A stretch of 38,506 bases of DNA, from assembly GCA_025357055.1 (NCBI GenBank), contig JANXPZ010000216.1, positions 1 to 38,506 on the forward strand, given 5' to 3'. This document shows, in pieces, positions 7,559-16,109 of this stretch. How positions within the stretch are numbered: position 1 is the first letter of the stretch; each line of letters starts with the position of its first letter. Source of the DNA: Candidatus Eiseniibacteriota bacterium. Its GTDB lineage: Bacteria > Eisenbacteria > RBG-16-71-46. The position numbers were made by a program, and so were the translations under genes. The notes beneath the pieces were generated by a model. The model was not told the origin of the DNA. It searched no databases and saw only the letters and a list, made by a program, of their open reading frames with translations.

Positions 7559-9984
7559 CCTACCGAGCCCTCCATCTGGAGCTGGATGAGGCGGTTCATC
7601 TCGACCGCGTACTCCATCGGCAGCTCCTTGACGACCGGCTCGATGAAGCCGGCGACGATCATCGCCGCCGCCTCGTCCTTGGGCACGCCGCGGCTGGTCA
7701 GGTAGAAGAGCTGCTCGTCGCCGATCTTCGAGACCGTGGCCTCGTGCCCGATCGAGACCTGGTCCTCCTCGATCTCCATGGTCGGGTAGGTGTCCGAGCG
7801 AGAGAGGTCGTCGAGGATCAGTGCATCGCAATTCACCGTGCTCCGGCAGCCCACCGCGCCCTTGGCGACCTTCACGAGCCCGCGATAGCCGGCCCGCCCG
7901 CCGTCCTTGCTGATGGACTTCGAGACGATCTTGCTGGTGGTGTGCGAGGCGACGTGCACCGCCTTGGCCCCCGCGTCCTGGTGCTGCCCCTTCCCCGCGA
8001 AGGCGATCGACAACACCTCCCCGTGCGCCCCCGGCTCCATCAGGTAGATGGCGGGATACTTCATCGTCAGCTTGCTGTTGTGCACCACGAAGCCGTTGGC
8101 CACGAAGTTGTGCGTCCCCTCGATCTCGATGTCCCAGGTGTCCTGGACGTCAAGCGCCTCGATGGCCGAAACGCGGCTGAAGTACACGGGTCGGTCGAGA
8201 CGCCCCTCGCCGAAGTAGAGGAAGTAGTGCGTGTACTCCTTCTCCACCTTCCCGAGGGGCTTCTTCTCGACGCGGCTCCAGCGGCTGATCTTGCGCGGGT
8301 CGAGGCCGCAGGCGATGGCCAGGGCCTTCACGTCCTCCAGCAGCGCGCGATTGACGCTCGTGATGGAGACGTTCTTGTGGTTCGCGCGGAAGTGCCCGTC
8401 AGCGGCGATGTATCCTTCGATGAACGCGACCCGCTGCTCGCGAGGTAGTTGATAGACCCACACCGGCACGCGCTTCTCGTGCGCCTTGCCAGAGAATCCC
8501 AGGTGCATCAACCAGTCCCTCAACGACACCGAGTTGATCCGAACCACACCCTTGCGCACCTCAAAGTCCACGCCAAACAGTCCGGCCAGAGACTCCAGCA
8601 CTCGGGAGTGCGACTTGTCCGCGGGCGGCACGGCGAAGTACACACGGCTGCGCTCCACGTACCCGTCGCCGACATAGACGCCCAGGAGCCACATCAACTC
8701 CTCGGTGCTCGTCTCGGGCAGCGTGATCGCCTTCCTCCCGTGGTTCGGGATCGGCTCGAACGACCTCGACTTACCGTGGTCCGGCACGGTCCCGGAGATC
8801 GCCACCAGGTCCCTGGTCGTCAACTGGTCAAGCCTCTTCCAGGCCAGCGAGGCGTGCTTGCCCTGCTTGGTGAGCGTCAGGAACGGGTGATTGGCCGTGG
8901 CCCTCACCTCGCGGTGATTCTCGGTGCGCAGGAGGTGGACCTGCTGCCGTCCGCTGTAGCGCTTGGCCAGCACGGGACGGCGCTCCCATTCCATCTCCGC
9001 GTTGAGCGCGTAGACCATCGCGCCAGGCTCGATCTGCTCGATGGGCACGACGTCGTTGTTGACGAGGATCGCAGAGTCGCCGGTGATGCACCCCAGATTC
9101 CCGTCCACCCACTCCATGGTCGCGTCGCGGTAGGCGGCGGCGCGCTTGGTCACCAGGTTGTAGACGTTGTTCGACCAGTTCTGGATGGTGGTGTAGCGGC
9201 AGCGCCCGCCGGCCTTGACGATGATCTCGACCACCGCCGAGTGGAGCGAGTCGCTCGAGTAGGTGGGCGCGGTGCAGCCCTCGACGTAGTGCACGTAGGC
9301 GCCCTCGTCCACGATGATGAGCGTGCGCTCGAACTGGCCCATGTCCTTGGTGTTGATGCGGAAGTAGGCCTGCAGCGGGACGTCCACGCGCACGCCCTTC
9401 GGGACGTAGATGAACGAGCCGCCCGACCAGACCGCGGAGTTGAGCGCCGCGAACTTGTTGTCGGTCGGCGGGATCACCGTGCCGAAGTACTGGCGGAAGA
9501 GCTCCTCGTGGTCGCGCAGCGCGTGGTCGGTCGAAAGGAACAGCACGCCAAGCTTCGAGAGGTTCTCCTTGATCTTGTGGTAGACCACCTCGGAGTCGTA
9601 CTGCGCGCCGACGCCCGAGAGGAACTTCTGCTCCGCCTCGGGGATGCCCAGCCGGTCGAAGGTGCGCTTCATGTCGGCCGGCACGTCGTCCCAGGACTTG
9701 GCCTCCTGCTCGGTCGGCTTGACATAGTAGTAGATGTCGTCGAAGTCGATCTGCCCGACGTCGCCGCCCCAGCGGGGCATGGGCTTCTTCTGGAACGTCT
9801 CCAGCGCCTTGAGCCGGAACTCCAGCATCCAGGCGGGCTCGCCCTTCATCTGCGAGATGCCCCGGACGATCCCGGCGTCGAGACCCTTGCGCGCCTTGAA
9901 GACGAACTGGTCGGCATCGTGGAAGCCGTACTTCTCCGTGTAGCTGTCGCGGATGCCTCCGGTGGGATTCTCCGAAGCGTTCAT
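7555..9984 (-). CDS. sufB: SufB interrupted by an in-frame intein
   Basis: The 809-codon gene encodes an Fe-S scaffold SufB (471 residues after splicing) with a 338-residue intein at residues 299-636. The N-extein (1-298) ends MEWVDGNLG and the C-extein resumes [12 protein letters not shown], so splicing restores the uninterrupted SufB sequence with Ser as the +1 residue. Extein landmarks include [13 protein letters not shown] (186-198), VEGCTAP (234-240), [12 protein letters not shown] (712-723) and [14 protein letters not shown] (745-758). The ATG start overlaps the sufC stop as ATGA, and the stop overlaps sufD the same way. SufB forms the scaffold with SufC and SufD and is essential in organisms relying on SUF, so the intein must splice efficiently. 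Confidence 0.96.
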   Translation of the reverse strand: MNASENPTGGIRDSYTEKYGFHDADQFVFKARKGLDAGIVRGISQMKGEPAWMLEFRLKALETFQKKPMPRWGGDVGQIDFDDIYYYVKPTEQEAKSWDDVPADMKRTFDRLGIPEAEQKFLSGVGAQYDSEVVYHKIKENLSKLGVLFLSTDHALRDHEELFRQYFGTVIPPTDNKFAALNSAVWSGGSFIYVPKGVRVDVPLQAYFRINTKDMGQFERTLIIVDEGAYVHYVEGCTAPTYSSDSLHSAVVEIIVKAGGRCRYTTIQNWSNNVYNLVTKRAAAYRDATMEWVDGNLGCITGDSAILVNNDVVPIEQIEPGAMVYALNAEMEWERRPVLAKRYSGRQQVHLLRTENHREVRATANHPFLTLTKQGKHASLAWKRLDQLTTRDLVAISGTVPDHGKSRSFEPIPNHGRKAITLPETSTEELMWLLGVYVGDGYVERSRVYFAVPPADKSHSRVLESLAGLFGVDFEVRKGVVRINSVSLRDWLMHLGFSGKAHEKRVPVWVYQLPREQRVAFIEGYIAADGHFRANHKNVSITSVNRALLEDVKALAIACGLDPRKISRWSRVEKKPLGKVEKEYTHYFLYFGEGRLDRPVYFSRVSAIEALDVQDTWDIEIEGTHNFVANGFVVHNSKLTMKYPAIYLMEPGAHGEVLSIAFAGKGQHQDAGAKAVHVASHTTSKIVSKSISKDGGRAGYRGLVKVAKGAVGCRSTVNCDALILDDLSRSDTYPTMEIEEDQVSIGHEATVSKIGDEQLFYLTSRGVPKDEAAAMIVAGFIEPVVKELPMEYAVEMNRLIQLQMEGSVG
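8077..9090 (-). mobile_element. SufB intein with LAGLIDADG homing endonuclease
   Basis: This is an in-frame protein intron of 338 residues. The N-terminal splicing block starts Cys299 ([10 protein letters not shown]). Block B contains TANHPFLT (residues 363-370) with the catalytic T-x-x-H. The C-terminal blocks read [14 protein letters not shown] followed by FVVHN, ending with Asn636 preceded by His635. The central region has two LAGLIDADG-type helices, LLGVYVGDG (433-441) and [10 protein letters not shown] (521-530), each with its acidic residue, so the endonuclease could be active. All splicing residues are intact. The DNA is as GC-rich as the host gene, although codon choice in the central part is slightly less extreme. 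SufB is a known intein host, for example in mycobacteria. Confidence 0.96.
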
Positions 9985-10781
9985 CGCGCCGATTCCTTCC
10001 CTTCGCGGACGAAGTCGTAACCGCGGCTCTCCAGCTCGAGCGCCAGCTCCGGTCCGCCTGACAGCGTGATGCGGCCGTCCAGCATGACGTGGACGAAGTG
10101 CGGCTTGATGTAGTCGAGGATGCGCTGGTAGTGCGTGATCACCAGCACGCCGAGGTCCGGCCCCGAGAGCGCGTTCACGCCCTCGGAGACGATGCGCAGC
10201 GCGTCGATGTCGAGCCCGGAGTCGGTCTCGTCCATGATGGCGATCTCGGGCTTGAGCATCGCCATCTGCAGGATCTCGGTGCGCTTCTTCTCGCCGCCCG
10301 AGAAGCCGTCGTTCAGGTAGCGCAGGGCGAACGACTCGTCCATCTTGAGCAGCGCCATGTGCTCGCGCAGCAGCGCGCGGAACTCCTTGGGCGCGATGCC
10401 GCGCCGGGCGGGCATGGAGCCGTCGGTGGTGGCGACCCGAGGGGCGAGCCGCGCGTTGAGCGCGGTGCGCAGGAAGTTGGAGACCGTCACGCCGGGGATC
10501 GCGACCGGGTACTGGAAGGCCAGGAACAGTCCGGCGCGCGAGCGCGCGTCGGATTCCAGGCCGAGGATGCTCTCGCCCTTGAAGAGGATGTCGCCGCCAG
10601 TCACCTCGTAGCGCGGGTGGCCCATGAGCGTGTTGGCGAGCGTGCTCTTGCCCGAGCCGTTCGGCCCCATCAGGGCATGCACCTCCCCCTTGCGCACCTC
10701 GAGGCTCAAGCCCTTGAGGATCTGCTTGCCCTCCACCGCGACGTGGAGGTCCTGCACGACGAGATCGGCGGTCTGGCTCAT
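9981..10781 (-). CDS. sufC: Fe-S assembly ATPase SufC
   Basis: The 266-residue soluble ABC-type ATPase drives conformational change in the SufB-SufD scaffold. Walker A is GPNGSGKST (39-47). The signature is FSGGEKKR, and Walker B is [12 protein letters not shown], with the SufC-typical E-T-D-S-G-L-D. It carries one insertion relative to many SufC proteins, [10 protein letters not shown] in the middle helical region. A purine-rich Shine-Dalgarno tract (GAAGGAGAAGGG on the minus strand) precedes ATG 10781. The gene is 49 bp behind the MerR gene and overlaps sufB by four bases (ATGA). It is the first structural gene of the operon. Confidence 0.97.
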   Translation of the reverse strand: MSQTADLVVQDLHVAVEGKQILKGLSLEVRKGEVHALMGPNGSGKSTLANTLMGHPRYEVTGGDILFKGESILGLESDARSRAGLFLAFQYPVAIPGVTVSNFLRTALNARLAPRVATTDGSMPARRGIAPKEFRALLREHMALLKMDESFALRYLNDGFSGGEKKRTEILQMAMLKPEIAIMDETDSGLDIDALRIVSEGVNALSGPDLGVLVITHYQRILDYIKPHFVHVMLDGRITLSGGPELALELESRGYDFVREGKESAR

Positions 10782-10830
10782 GTCTCCGGCCCTTCTCCTT
10801 CTTCGTTGAGGCCGCTCGCGGCCCGGGTCT

Positions 10831-11397
10831 TCACTGGATCTCTTCGACGCTCACGAACACCGGGTGCGAGCGCCGCGGGCCGCGGCCCGGCGACGCACTC
10901 TTCAGTCCGGCCACCAGCGCCGGCGCCTGCTCCATCCCGTGGTCCTGCTGGCAGCCCACGCAGCCCTTGGCCGTCGAGGCCGGGGCCGCGCAGACGCGGC
11001 AGGCTTCGAGGTACGAGAGCCCGGCAGCCAGCTCGCTCTCGAGATGCTGGGAGCGCCTTACGGCTTCACGCGTGTCCTCCAGCTTGCGCTTGAACAGCGA
11101 GCGCAGATGGCTCATGGCCTCGGGCCCCAGCCCCGCGTCCCACCAGGCGTGGACCAGCTCGCGCATCTCCTGCAGCGAGAAGCCCATGCCGTGGAAGAGC
11201 CCGATCCAGCGCACGCGCTCCACCGCGCCCTGCTCGTAGAGGCGGAAACCGCCGCTGGTGCGCGAGGCCGGCTGGAGCAGCCCCAGTTCCTCGTACAGGT
11301 GGATCGCCCGGACGGTCTTGCCCGTCAATCGGGCCAGGTCACCGATGCGCAGGAGCCTGGGTGTCTGGCTGGGAATCTGGGTCGCGTTGGTCGTCAT
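10831..11397 (-). CDS. MerR-family regulator with four-cysteine C-terminus (probable suf regulator)
   Basis: The 188-residue protein has an N-terminal MerR winged helix-turn-helix at about 15-85: [27 protein letters not shown], then SGGFRLY and [15 protein letters not shown] dimerisation coiled coil spans about 95-130. The C-terminal part has CRVC at 133-136 and CVGC at 146-149, a C-x2-C-x9-C-x2-C arrangement that could bind an Fe-S cluster or zinc; it differs from the SoxR pattern. The last 40 residues are Gly/Ser/Arg-rich. ATG 11397 is preferred because an ACGTTAACGT palindrome just upstream looks like its operator; a longer reading frame would cover that site. It begins the suf run, 49 bp before sufC, which suggests autoregulated control of Fe-S assembly. 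The sensed signal is inference. Confidence 0.85.
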   Translation of the reverse strand: MTTNATQIPSQTPRLLRIGDLARLTGKTVRAIHLYEELGLLQPASRTSGGFRLYEQGAVERVRWIGLFHGMGFSLQEMRELVHAWWDAGLGPEAMSHLRSLFKRKLEDTREAVRRSQHLESELAAGLSYLEACRVCAAPASTAKGCVGCQQDHGMEQAPALVAGLKSASPGRGPRRSHPVFVSVEEIQ

Positions 11398-11408
11398 CAG
11401 TCGTACCC

Positions 11409-11441
11409 TTACGTTAACGTTAGATTCAACGCGCAACGTAA
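11409..11441 (-). promoter_or_regulatory. Candidate MerR operator/promoter of the suf operon
   Basis: A perfect 10-bp palindrome ACGTTAACGT (11411-11420) lies 14 bp upstream of the MerR start. A third half-site TTACGTT is at 11435-11441. On the minus strand TTGAAT (11429-11424) and TACGAC (11405-11400) could be -35 and -10 elements with an 18-bp spacer centred on the palindrome, the usual MerR geometry. That choice puts the transcription start at or inside the start codon, so the exact promoter elements are unsure. The low-GC character of this stretch in a GC-rich genome supports a regulatory role. Confidence 0.55.
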
Positions 11442-11506
11442 ATGATTCGAACGGATATGGCAACCAATGAACTGCCCAAGATGGCGTCAGCCGGGGTGGT
11501 CGATAC

Positions 11507-11524
11507 GAGACCTAATCAGGTCTC
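11507..11524. repeat. 18-bp inverted repeat between the suf operon and the M64 peptidase gene
   Basis: GAGACCTAATCAGGTCTC has two perfect 7-bp arms around a 4-bp centre. It lies between the M64 peptidase stop (11629) and the MerR start (11397), both on the minus strand. No T-run follows on either strand, so it is a poor terminator and may be a protein-binding site. Nothing else is evident in the spacer 11398-11628 apart from the MerR operator region. Confidence 0.4.
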
Positions 11525-11628
11525 AACTATCTCCCGCAACCACATCAGTCGATTCGTCGGAGGCCCCCGCGCTCAGCACAGCCCACCGGACCGGGCAGTG
11601 GCCTCCGGTCCCTCGACGCCCGCCAGCC

Positions 11629-13098
11629 TCAGCGACCGATCTGCCAGTCGATGACGCGTTCGATGGCCCGTGAGCAGACCGGGCAGAAGCGCTCGGGGTT
11701 GCGGGTGAACATGATGCAGTCGGTCGAGGAGCGGTAGAGCCCCTTCGCGCGGTAGCCGGCCCCTTCGAAGGCGCCGACCTTCCCGCCGTGTTCCTGCCCG
11801 GCCAGGAAGGGCCTGCCCCACGCCAGCTCCTCGCGGAACAGCGAGTCCATCCGGGCCTCGGGTGCGTGGCTGGCGCGCAGTGCGCGGCGGCGAGCCTGGA
11901 TGCCGGCCGAGAACTTCTCGTACTCGTCCTTGCCCCACGGGGTCGGCAGCGGGGTCTTCGCGTCCACCAGGTCCTTCCACTTGAGCGCGGCCGGATCCAG
12001 CAGAGCGGTGATGTTCGGCTCCCAGGGCTCGACGATCGGCGCGGTGGTGCCGTAGGCCACGTCGCTGGTGTAGTACTCGTCGGCCAGTGCGGCGAAGTGG
12101 TGCCCGAACTCGTGCACGAAGACGTAGGGCGTCGAGCCGCTCCTCGTCGAGGAGGTGGCCATCAGGTTGTAGATCCCGCCGCCGCCGTACTTCTCGCCGT
12201 TGACCAGGATCTCGACGACCTCGTAGGGGGCCTGGGCCGCCACCTCGCGCAGGGCCGCGTTGTCGCAGGTCAGCACGTAGCGCTCCGAGCCAAAGATGTC
12301 GTAGGAGGCGCCGAGTGCGCTGCGGCGGTACACGCCGTCGCTCGGCCGGGAAACGCCCGAGTCCTCGGAGGGCGTGTCGATGGCCCGGACGTTGAAGTCC
12401 TTCCGTCGCTCCCGGAAGGGCGGCGTCGAGAACAGCACCTCGACCAGGCGCCGCGCATCCTCGTGGAAGGCCGGCAGCTGCCCGGCGGTGTAGCCGTCGC
12501 CCAGGATCAGCAGGTCGATCTTGGCCTCGGGCGGCCCGTTCTCGAAGACCGTCCAGACCTTGCCGCGAGTGCCGATCGCCTCGCGGCGGATGTCCTGCGC
12601 GGCTGGATCCACCAGAAATGACGATATTTCGTGAAAAGCGTTGTCCGGGGAGCGCTTCAGCAGGCAGACCTGGACCGGGCGGCGCGGGAACGGGAAACGC
12701 ACCGACTCGTGGAACGAGCGGCGCACCGAGCGCGCTTCATCGGTCGTCTCCCACTCGCCGTAGATGCTGGCGAAGCCCTGCGCGTAGAGCACCAGCTGGG
12801 TGGCGCGGTCGCGCACCTCGACCCGGTAGGGCCCGAGGTCGAGCGGATCGACCAGGTTGACCCTGCTGCCCGGCCACGGTCCTTCGCGCCGCAGGCCGTC
12901 GAGGGCGATCGCCTCTTCCTGCGCCGTGCCAACGTGGTCGTAGTCGAGGCGCAGGGTCGCGCCGTCCGACCACGCGTCGAAGGCGGCCACCCCCTGCGGC
13001 GCCGCGGCCGCCGCGACCTGCGGGGCGGCATGAAGCGTCGTCGGAGCCAGCAGGATGCCCGCCAGGGCGAAGCAGGACCACAGGTTCGCACGTGTCAT
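11629..13098 (-). CDS. Secreted M64 (IgA-peptidase-like) metallopeptidase
   Basis: The 489-residue protein has a signal peptide (LWSCFALAGILLAPTTLHAA, cleavage about residue 25). The zinc motif HEFGHHFAALADEY starts at His329, giving HExxH plus a downstream acidic residue as in family M64. LLILGDGYTAGQ (197-208), the ArgAlaIleAspThrProSerGluAspSerG block (238-248) and GGGIYNLMA (306-314) are typical of this family. A C-terminal CPVC pair lies at the end (FCPVCSRAIE). The N-terminal 25-170 is a beta-rich pro or accessory domain. GGAGG lies six bases before ATG 13098; GTG at 13101 is equivalent. Family members are secreted or periplasmic zinc peptidases; a specific substrate, including IgA, is not implied here. 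Confidence 0.88.
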   Translation of the reverse strand: MTRANLWSCFALAGILLAPTTLHAAPQVAAAAAPQGVAAFDAWSDGATLRLDYDHVGTAQEEAIALDGLRREGPWPGSRVNLVDPLDLGPYRVEVRDRATQLVLYAQGFASIYGEWETTDEARSVRRSFHESVRFPFPRRPVQVCLLKRSPDNAFHEISSFLVDPAAQDIRREAIGTRGKVWTVFENGPPEAKIDLLILGDGYTAGQLPAFHEDARRLVEVLFSTPPFRERRKDFNVRAIDTPSEDSGVSRPSDGVYRRSALGASYDIFGSERYVLTCDNAALREVAAQAPYEVVEILVNGEKYGGGGIYNLMATSSTRSGSTPYVFVHEFGHHFAALADEYYTSDVAYGTTAPIVEPWEPNITALLDPAALKWKDLVDAKTPLPTPWGKDEYEKFSAGIQARRRALRASHAPEARMDSLFREELAWGRPFLAGQEHGGKVGAFEGAGYRAKGLYRSSTDCIMFTRNPERFCPVCSRAIERVIDWQIGR

Positions 13099-13134
13099 CA
13101 CAGACCTCCCAGGATCGCGGCGCGAGGCCGCGGG

Positions 13135-14193
13135 TTACGACGTCCGCCGGTCGAGCTTCACCCCGTGCGCATCGAGCCCTTCGATCATCGCCCGGTACAC
13201 CCGCGGGTCGCGGGCCGCCCTCTCCAGCGGCTGCACCCCCGGCGGCGGCACGATCCCGCCCGCCACCATCTGCGCGGTGACCGCGGTCGTGAACGCCGTG
13301 GTGCGGGCCATCGCCGTCAGGCCCGTGGCCGGGTCGTAGCGGTCCACCAGCGTGATGTGCTCCCCGCCGTCGGCCCAGCGCATGCGCACCAGCAGCACCA
13401 CGAGGTCCAGCGGCGGCGTGAGCGTGCAGCGCGCGCGCAACTCCTCGGCCAGGCGCCCGGCGGCGACCAGCGGCTTCACCGCCTCGGCGTGGCCCGGCCA
13501 GCGCAGCGTCTTCTCCCCCATCTCGGGCACACCCGGCAGCGTGTCCATGAGCGAGCGCAGGCCGTCGCTGTAGAAGGCCTCCAGCTCACCCACGCCCTCG
13601 ACCGGCACGCGCTCCATCCCGCTGAAGACCGGCACGGCCACCTGCCGTCCACCCTGCACGATGCGCGCGGGGCGCACGTACTCCTCGGTCAGGTCGTCGA
13701 GCGACCAGGAGACGCAGTAGCCATAGGGCTGCGAGCGGTCCTGCGCCACGCCGCCCACCATGATGACCAGCTCCTGCGGGGCGCCGCGCCGCGCGTACGC
13801 CTCGCCGGCGACCAGGTTCGAGATGCCCGGCGCCAGCCCCGCGTCGGGGATGATGGTCACGCCGGCCGCCCGCGCGGCGGCGTCGAGGTCGAGCACGTCC
13901 TCGCCGCAGAAGGAGACGTCCACCAGGTTGCGCTTCGCCTCGATCGCGGCCTTCATGGCGGCGAAGCCGTAGCGCGAGGGCAGCGCTCCCACTGCGAAGT
14001 CGTGCTCCGCCATCAGGCGCACGACCGTCGTGGAGGCCGAACAGTCCGCCTCGCGCCACGAGAGATTGGGCAGCGGCTGAAGTTGCGGATCGCGCAGGTC
14101 GGCGACCGTGATGCGCGCCTGTGGCAGGCGCGTGGCGAGATCGGTGGCGATGACACGCCCCTGCGCGCCTCCGCCCAGGACGAGGATGTTCAT
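13135..14193 (-). CDS. Saccharopine dehydrogenase-like NAD(P)-dependent oxidoreductase
   Basis: The 352-residue protein has an N-terminal Rossmann nucleotide-binding domain starting MNILVLGGGAQGRVIATDLA, with the G-x-G-x-x-G loop at residues 7-12. It continues through VADLRDPQ and a middle segment VDVSFCGEDVLDLD and GLAPGISNLVAGE, typical of the saccharopine dehydrogenase / lysine 6-dehydrogenase group. The C-terminal domain includes TLRWPGHAEAV, where related enzymes have a T-L-R-Y-P-G-H motif. Likely activity is oxidative cleavage or formation of a secondary amine, or deamination, on a lysine-like substrate. No second lysine-pathway gene is adjacent, so the pathway is open. It lies 36 bp upstream of the M64 gene on the same strand and may be cotranscribed with it. 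Confidence 0.85.
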   Translation of the reverse strand: MNILVLGGGAQGRVIATDLATRLPQARITVADLRDPQLQPLPNLSWREADCSASTTVVRLMAEHDFAVGALPSRYGFAAMKAAIEAKRNLVDVSFCGEDVLDLDAAARAAGVTIIPDAGLAPGISNLVAGEAYARRGAPQELVIMVGGVAQDRSQPYGYCVSWSLDDLTEEYVRPARIVQGGRQVAVPVFSGMERVPVEGVGELEAFYSDGLRSLMDTLPGVPEMGEKTLRWPGHAEAVKPLVAAGRLAEELRARCTLTPPLDLVVLLVRMRWADGGEHITLVDRYDPATGLTAMARTTAFTTAVTAQMVAGGIVPPPGVQPLERAARDPRVYRAMIEGLDAHGVKLDRRTS

Positions 14194-14646
14194 GGGTGCG
14201 GCCCTCCGGTATTCGACGGGCGGCGAGCCGCCTGGTCAGGGTACGGTCGTGAACGTGCCAGCAGGTCCGGTGGCGACGAGGTACAGCGGGCCTTCCATCG
14301 GGACGCAGGCGGATCCGGCCCGAAACATCGCAAGTTAGCAGAGAAGAGCACCCCCCGCCTGCGCGCTTCCCAAAACCCTGACACTCTGACAGAATGGCGG
14401 CCGGCTTGGCGGTTTGGGCAGAAGAACCGTGCTCCGACCGGCCCGGCTGGTGGCGGAGGGTCGGCGGGCACACGCCTTCGCCGTAATACGTTCAGTCACG
14501 GGAATGCGGCTTCGATCCTGGGGATAAGGCCGTCCCAGCCCACGAGCCTGTGGCTTCGGTCAGCACGAGTGCTGCATGATGTCCGCCAATCCCCGGCGCG
14601 CACTGTGGTTGCGCCACTTCAACGACCCAGGAGAAAGGTCACCCAC
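14194..14646. other. Intergenic region between divergent oxidoreductase and pnt genes
   Basis: About 450 bp hold no supported gene. The region must contain the promoters of the minus-strand oxidoreductase and the plus-strand pnt operon. I see an AATAC-type box (TAATAC, 14484-14489) without a convincing -35 partner and a direct repeat of CTGACA at about 14378-14393. Just before pntAA the tract AGGAGAAAGG (14630-14639) is a strong ribosome-binding site ahead of ATG 14647. No hairpin with a T-run is visible. Confidence 0.5.
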
Positions 14647-15798
14647 ATGCTCATCGGAGTCCCGCGAGAAGTAGCTCCCGGCGAGACCCGTGTCGCCGTC
14701 GTCCCCGAGACCGCAGGCAAGCTGGTGAAGGCCGGCCTGCAGGTCCTGGTGGAGACCGGCGCCGGCGCTCGCGCCCATTTCACCGACGAGGCGTATCGCG
14801 CCGCCGGAGCCAGCATCGCCGCGGACGCGCGCGAGGTCTTCACCAAGGCCGACGTGCTGCTCAAGGTGCAGGAGCCCATGCAGAGTCCGGCGCTCGGCGC
14901 GCACGAAGCGGACATGGTCCGCGAGGGGGCGGTCTACGTCTCGTTCCTGGGGCGCGATCCCGAGAGCGAGGCCGCGAAGAAGCTCAAGGCCCGCAAGGTC
15001 ACCGCGCTCTCGATGGAGATGGTGCCGCGCACCTCGCGTGCGCAGAAGATGGATGCGCTGTCGTCCATGGCCTCGGTCGCGGGCTACAAGGCCTCGCTGC
15101 TGGGCGCCCTGCGGCTCGGCAAGTTCTTCCCGCTCATGATGACCGCCGCCGGCACCATCGCGCCCTCGCGGGTGTTCGTGTTCGGCGCGGGCGTGGCGGG
15201 CCTGCAGGCCATCGCCACCTGCCGCCGTCTCGGTGCGGTCGTCGAGGCCACCGACATCCGTCCCGCGGTGAAGGAGGAGGTGCAGAGCCTGGGCGCCACC
15301 TTCGTCGGCGCCGAACTGCTCGACGCCTCGATGGTGGCCGCGGGCGGCTACGCCAAGGAGCTCACGCCCGAACAGCGCGAGAAGCAGCGCCAGATGGTCG
15401 CCGAGCGCGTGAAGCTGGCCGACCTGGTGATCTGCACGGCCGCGGTCCCCGGGCGGAAGGCGCCGGTGCTGGTCACCGCCCAGATGGTCAAGGACATGAG
15501 GCCCGGCTCGGTGATCGTGGACATGGCGGCCGAGAGCGGTGGCAACTGCGAGCTCACCAAGGCCGGCGTCGAGACCATCGAGCACGACGTCATCATCCTG
15601 GGCCCGGTCAACCTGCCGGCCCAGCTGCCGCTGCACGCCAGCCAGATGTACTCGCGCAACCTGCACGCGCTGGTGATGAACTTCGTCAACAAGGAAGGCC
15701 AGCTCAATCTCGACTTCGCGGACGACATCAACCGCGACTCCTGCCTGGTCAAGGGGCCGGCCGTGAAGGAAGCGGCGGCGACGGAGAAGGCGTCATGA
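14647..15798 (+). CDS. pntAA: NAD(P) transhydrogenase subunit alpha part 1
   Basis: The 383-residue NAD(H)-binding subunit (domain I) belongs to the proton-translocating transhydrogenase, which uses the proton gradient to pass hydride from NADH to NADP+. It opens MLIGVPREVAPGETRVAVVPET, as in alanine dehydrogenase/PntA N-domains. The NAD-binding Rossmann loop is VFGAGVAGLQAIATCRRLGA (about 178-197), followed by EATDIRPAVKE. AELLDAS and GRKAPVLVT lead to SVIVDMAAESGGNCE and the LPLHASQMYSRN block. The end (residues about 350-383) is the short tail typical of split PntAA. A strong AGGAGAAAGG site precedes it. The stop overlaps pntAB as ATGA. Confidence 0.96.
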   Translation: MLIGVPREVAPGETRVAVVPETAGKLVKAGLQVLVETGAGARAHFTDEAYRAAGASIAADAREVFTKADVLLKVQEPMQSPALGAHEADMVREGAVYVSFLGRDPESEAAKKLKARKVTALSMEMVPRTSRAQKMDALSSMASVAGYKASLLGALRLGKFFPLMMTAAGTIAPSRVFVFGAGVAGLQAIATCRRLGAVVEATDIRPAVKEEVQSLGATFVGAELLDASMVAAGGYAKELTPEQREKQRQMVAERVKLADLVICTAAVPGRKAPVLVTAQMVKDMRPGSVIVDMAAESGGNCELTKAGVETIEHDVIILGPVNLPAQLPLHASQMYSRNLHALVMNFVNKEGQLNLDFADDINRDSCLVKGPAVKEAAATEKAS

Positions 15799-16109
15799 CC
15801 GAAGCCACGCTGATCCTGTACTCGATCTACATCTTCATGCTCGCGGTGTTCGTGGGCTTCGAGGTCATCTCGAAGGTGCCGGTGCAGCTGCACACGCCGC
15901 TCATGTCGGGCACCAACGCCATCCACGGCATCGTCATGCTGGGCGGCATGCTGGTGCTCGCCAAGGCGCCGCCCGACCAGCAGCTGCTGGTGTGGCTCGG
16001 CTTCGCCGCCGTGGTGCTGGGCGCGATGAACCTGTTCGGCGGGTTCGTGGTGACCGACCGCATGCTCGAGATGTTCAAGACCAAGAAGTCCGCGGGGAGG
16101 AAGTCATGA
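15795..16109 (+). CDS. pntAB: NAD(P) transhydrogenase subunit alpha part 2
   Basis: The 104-residue membrane subunit has three predicted helices: LILYSIYIFMLAVFVGFEVI (about 5-24), HGIVMLGGMLVLA (44-56) and LVWLGFAAVVLGAMNLFGG (64-82). LHTPLMSGTNAIHG (32-45) is the conserved segment of this subunit near the proton channel. The C-terminus has the motif FVVTDRMLEMFK. In many bacteria this part is fused to the NAD-binding domain; here it is a separate polypeptide, as in Rhodospirillum rubrum. Four-base ATGA overlaps on both sides indicate translational coupling with pntAA and pntB. Confidence 0.95.
   Translation: MTEATLILYSIYIFMLAVFVGFEVISKVPVQLHTPLMSGTNAIHGIVMLGGMLVLAKAPPDQQLLVWLGFAAVVLGAMNLFGGFVVTDRMLEMFKTKKSAGRKS

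Noticed and set aside
4958-7705. Plus-strand reading frame of 915 codons
   Set aside because: It runs antisense to sufS, sufD and sufB with a biased His/Arg/Val composition; no recognisable domain.
11439-11455. GTTCGAATC on the minus strand, like a tRNA T-loop
   Set aside because: The flanking bases do not pair as a T-stem, and the stretch fits a regulatory region before MerR better.
14398-14414. Sigma-54-like TGGCGGCCGGCTTGG before pntAA
   Set aside because: The -12 dinucleotide is GG, not GC, and the position is more than 200 bp before the start codon.
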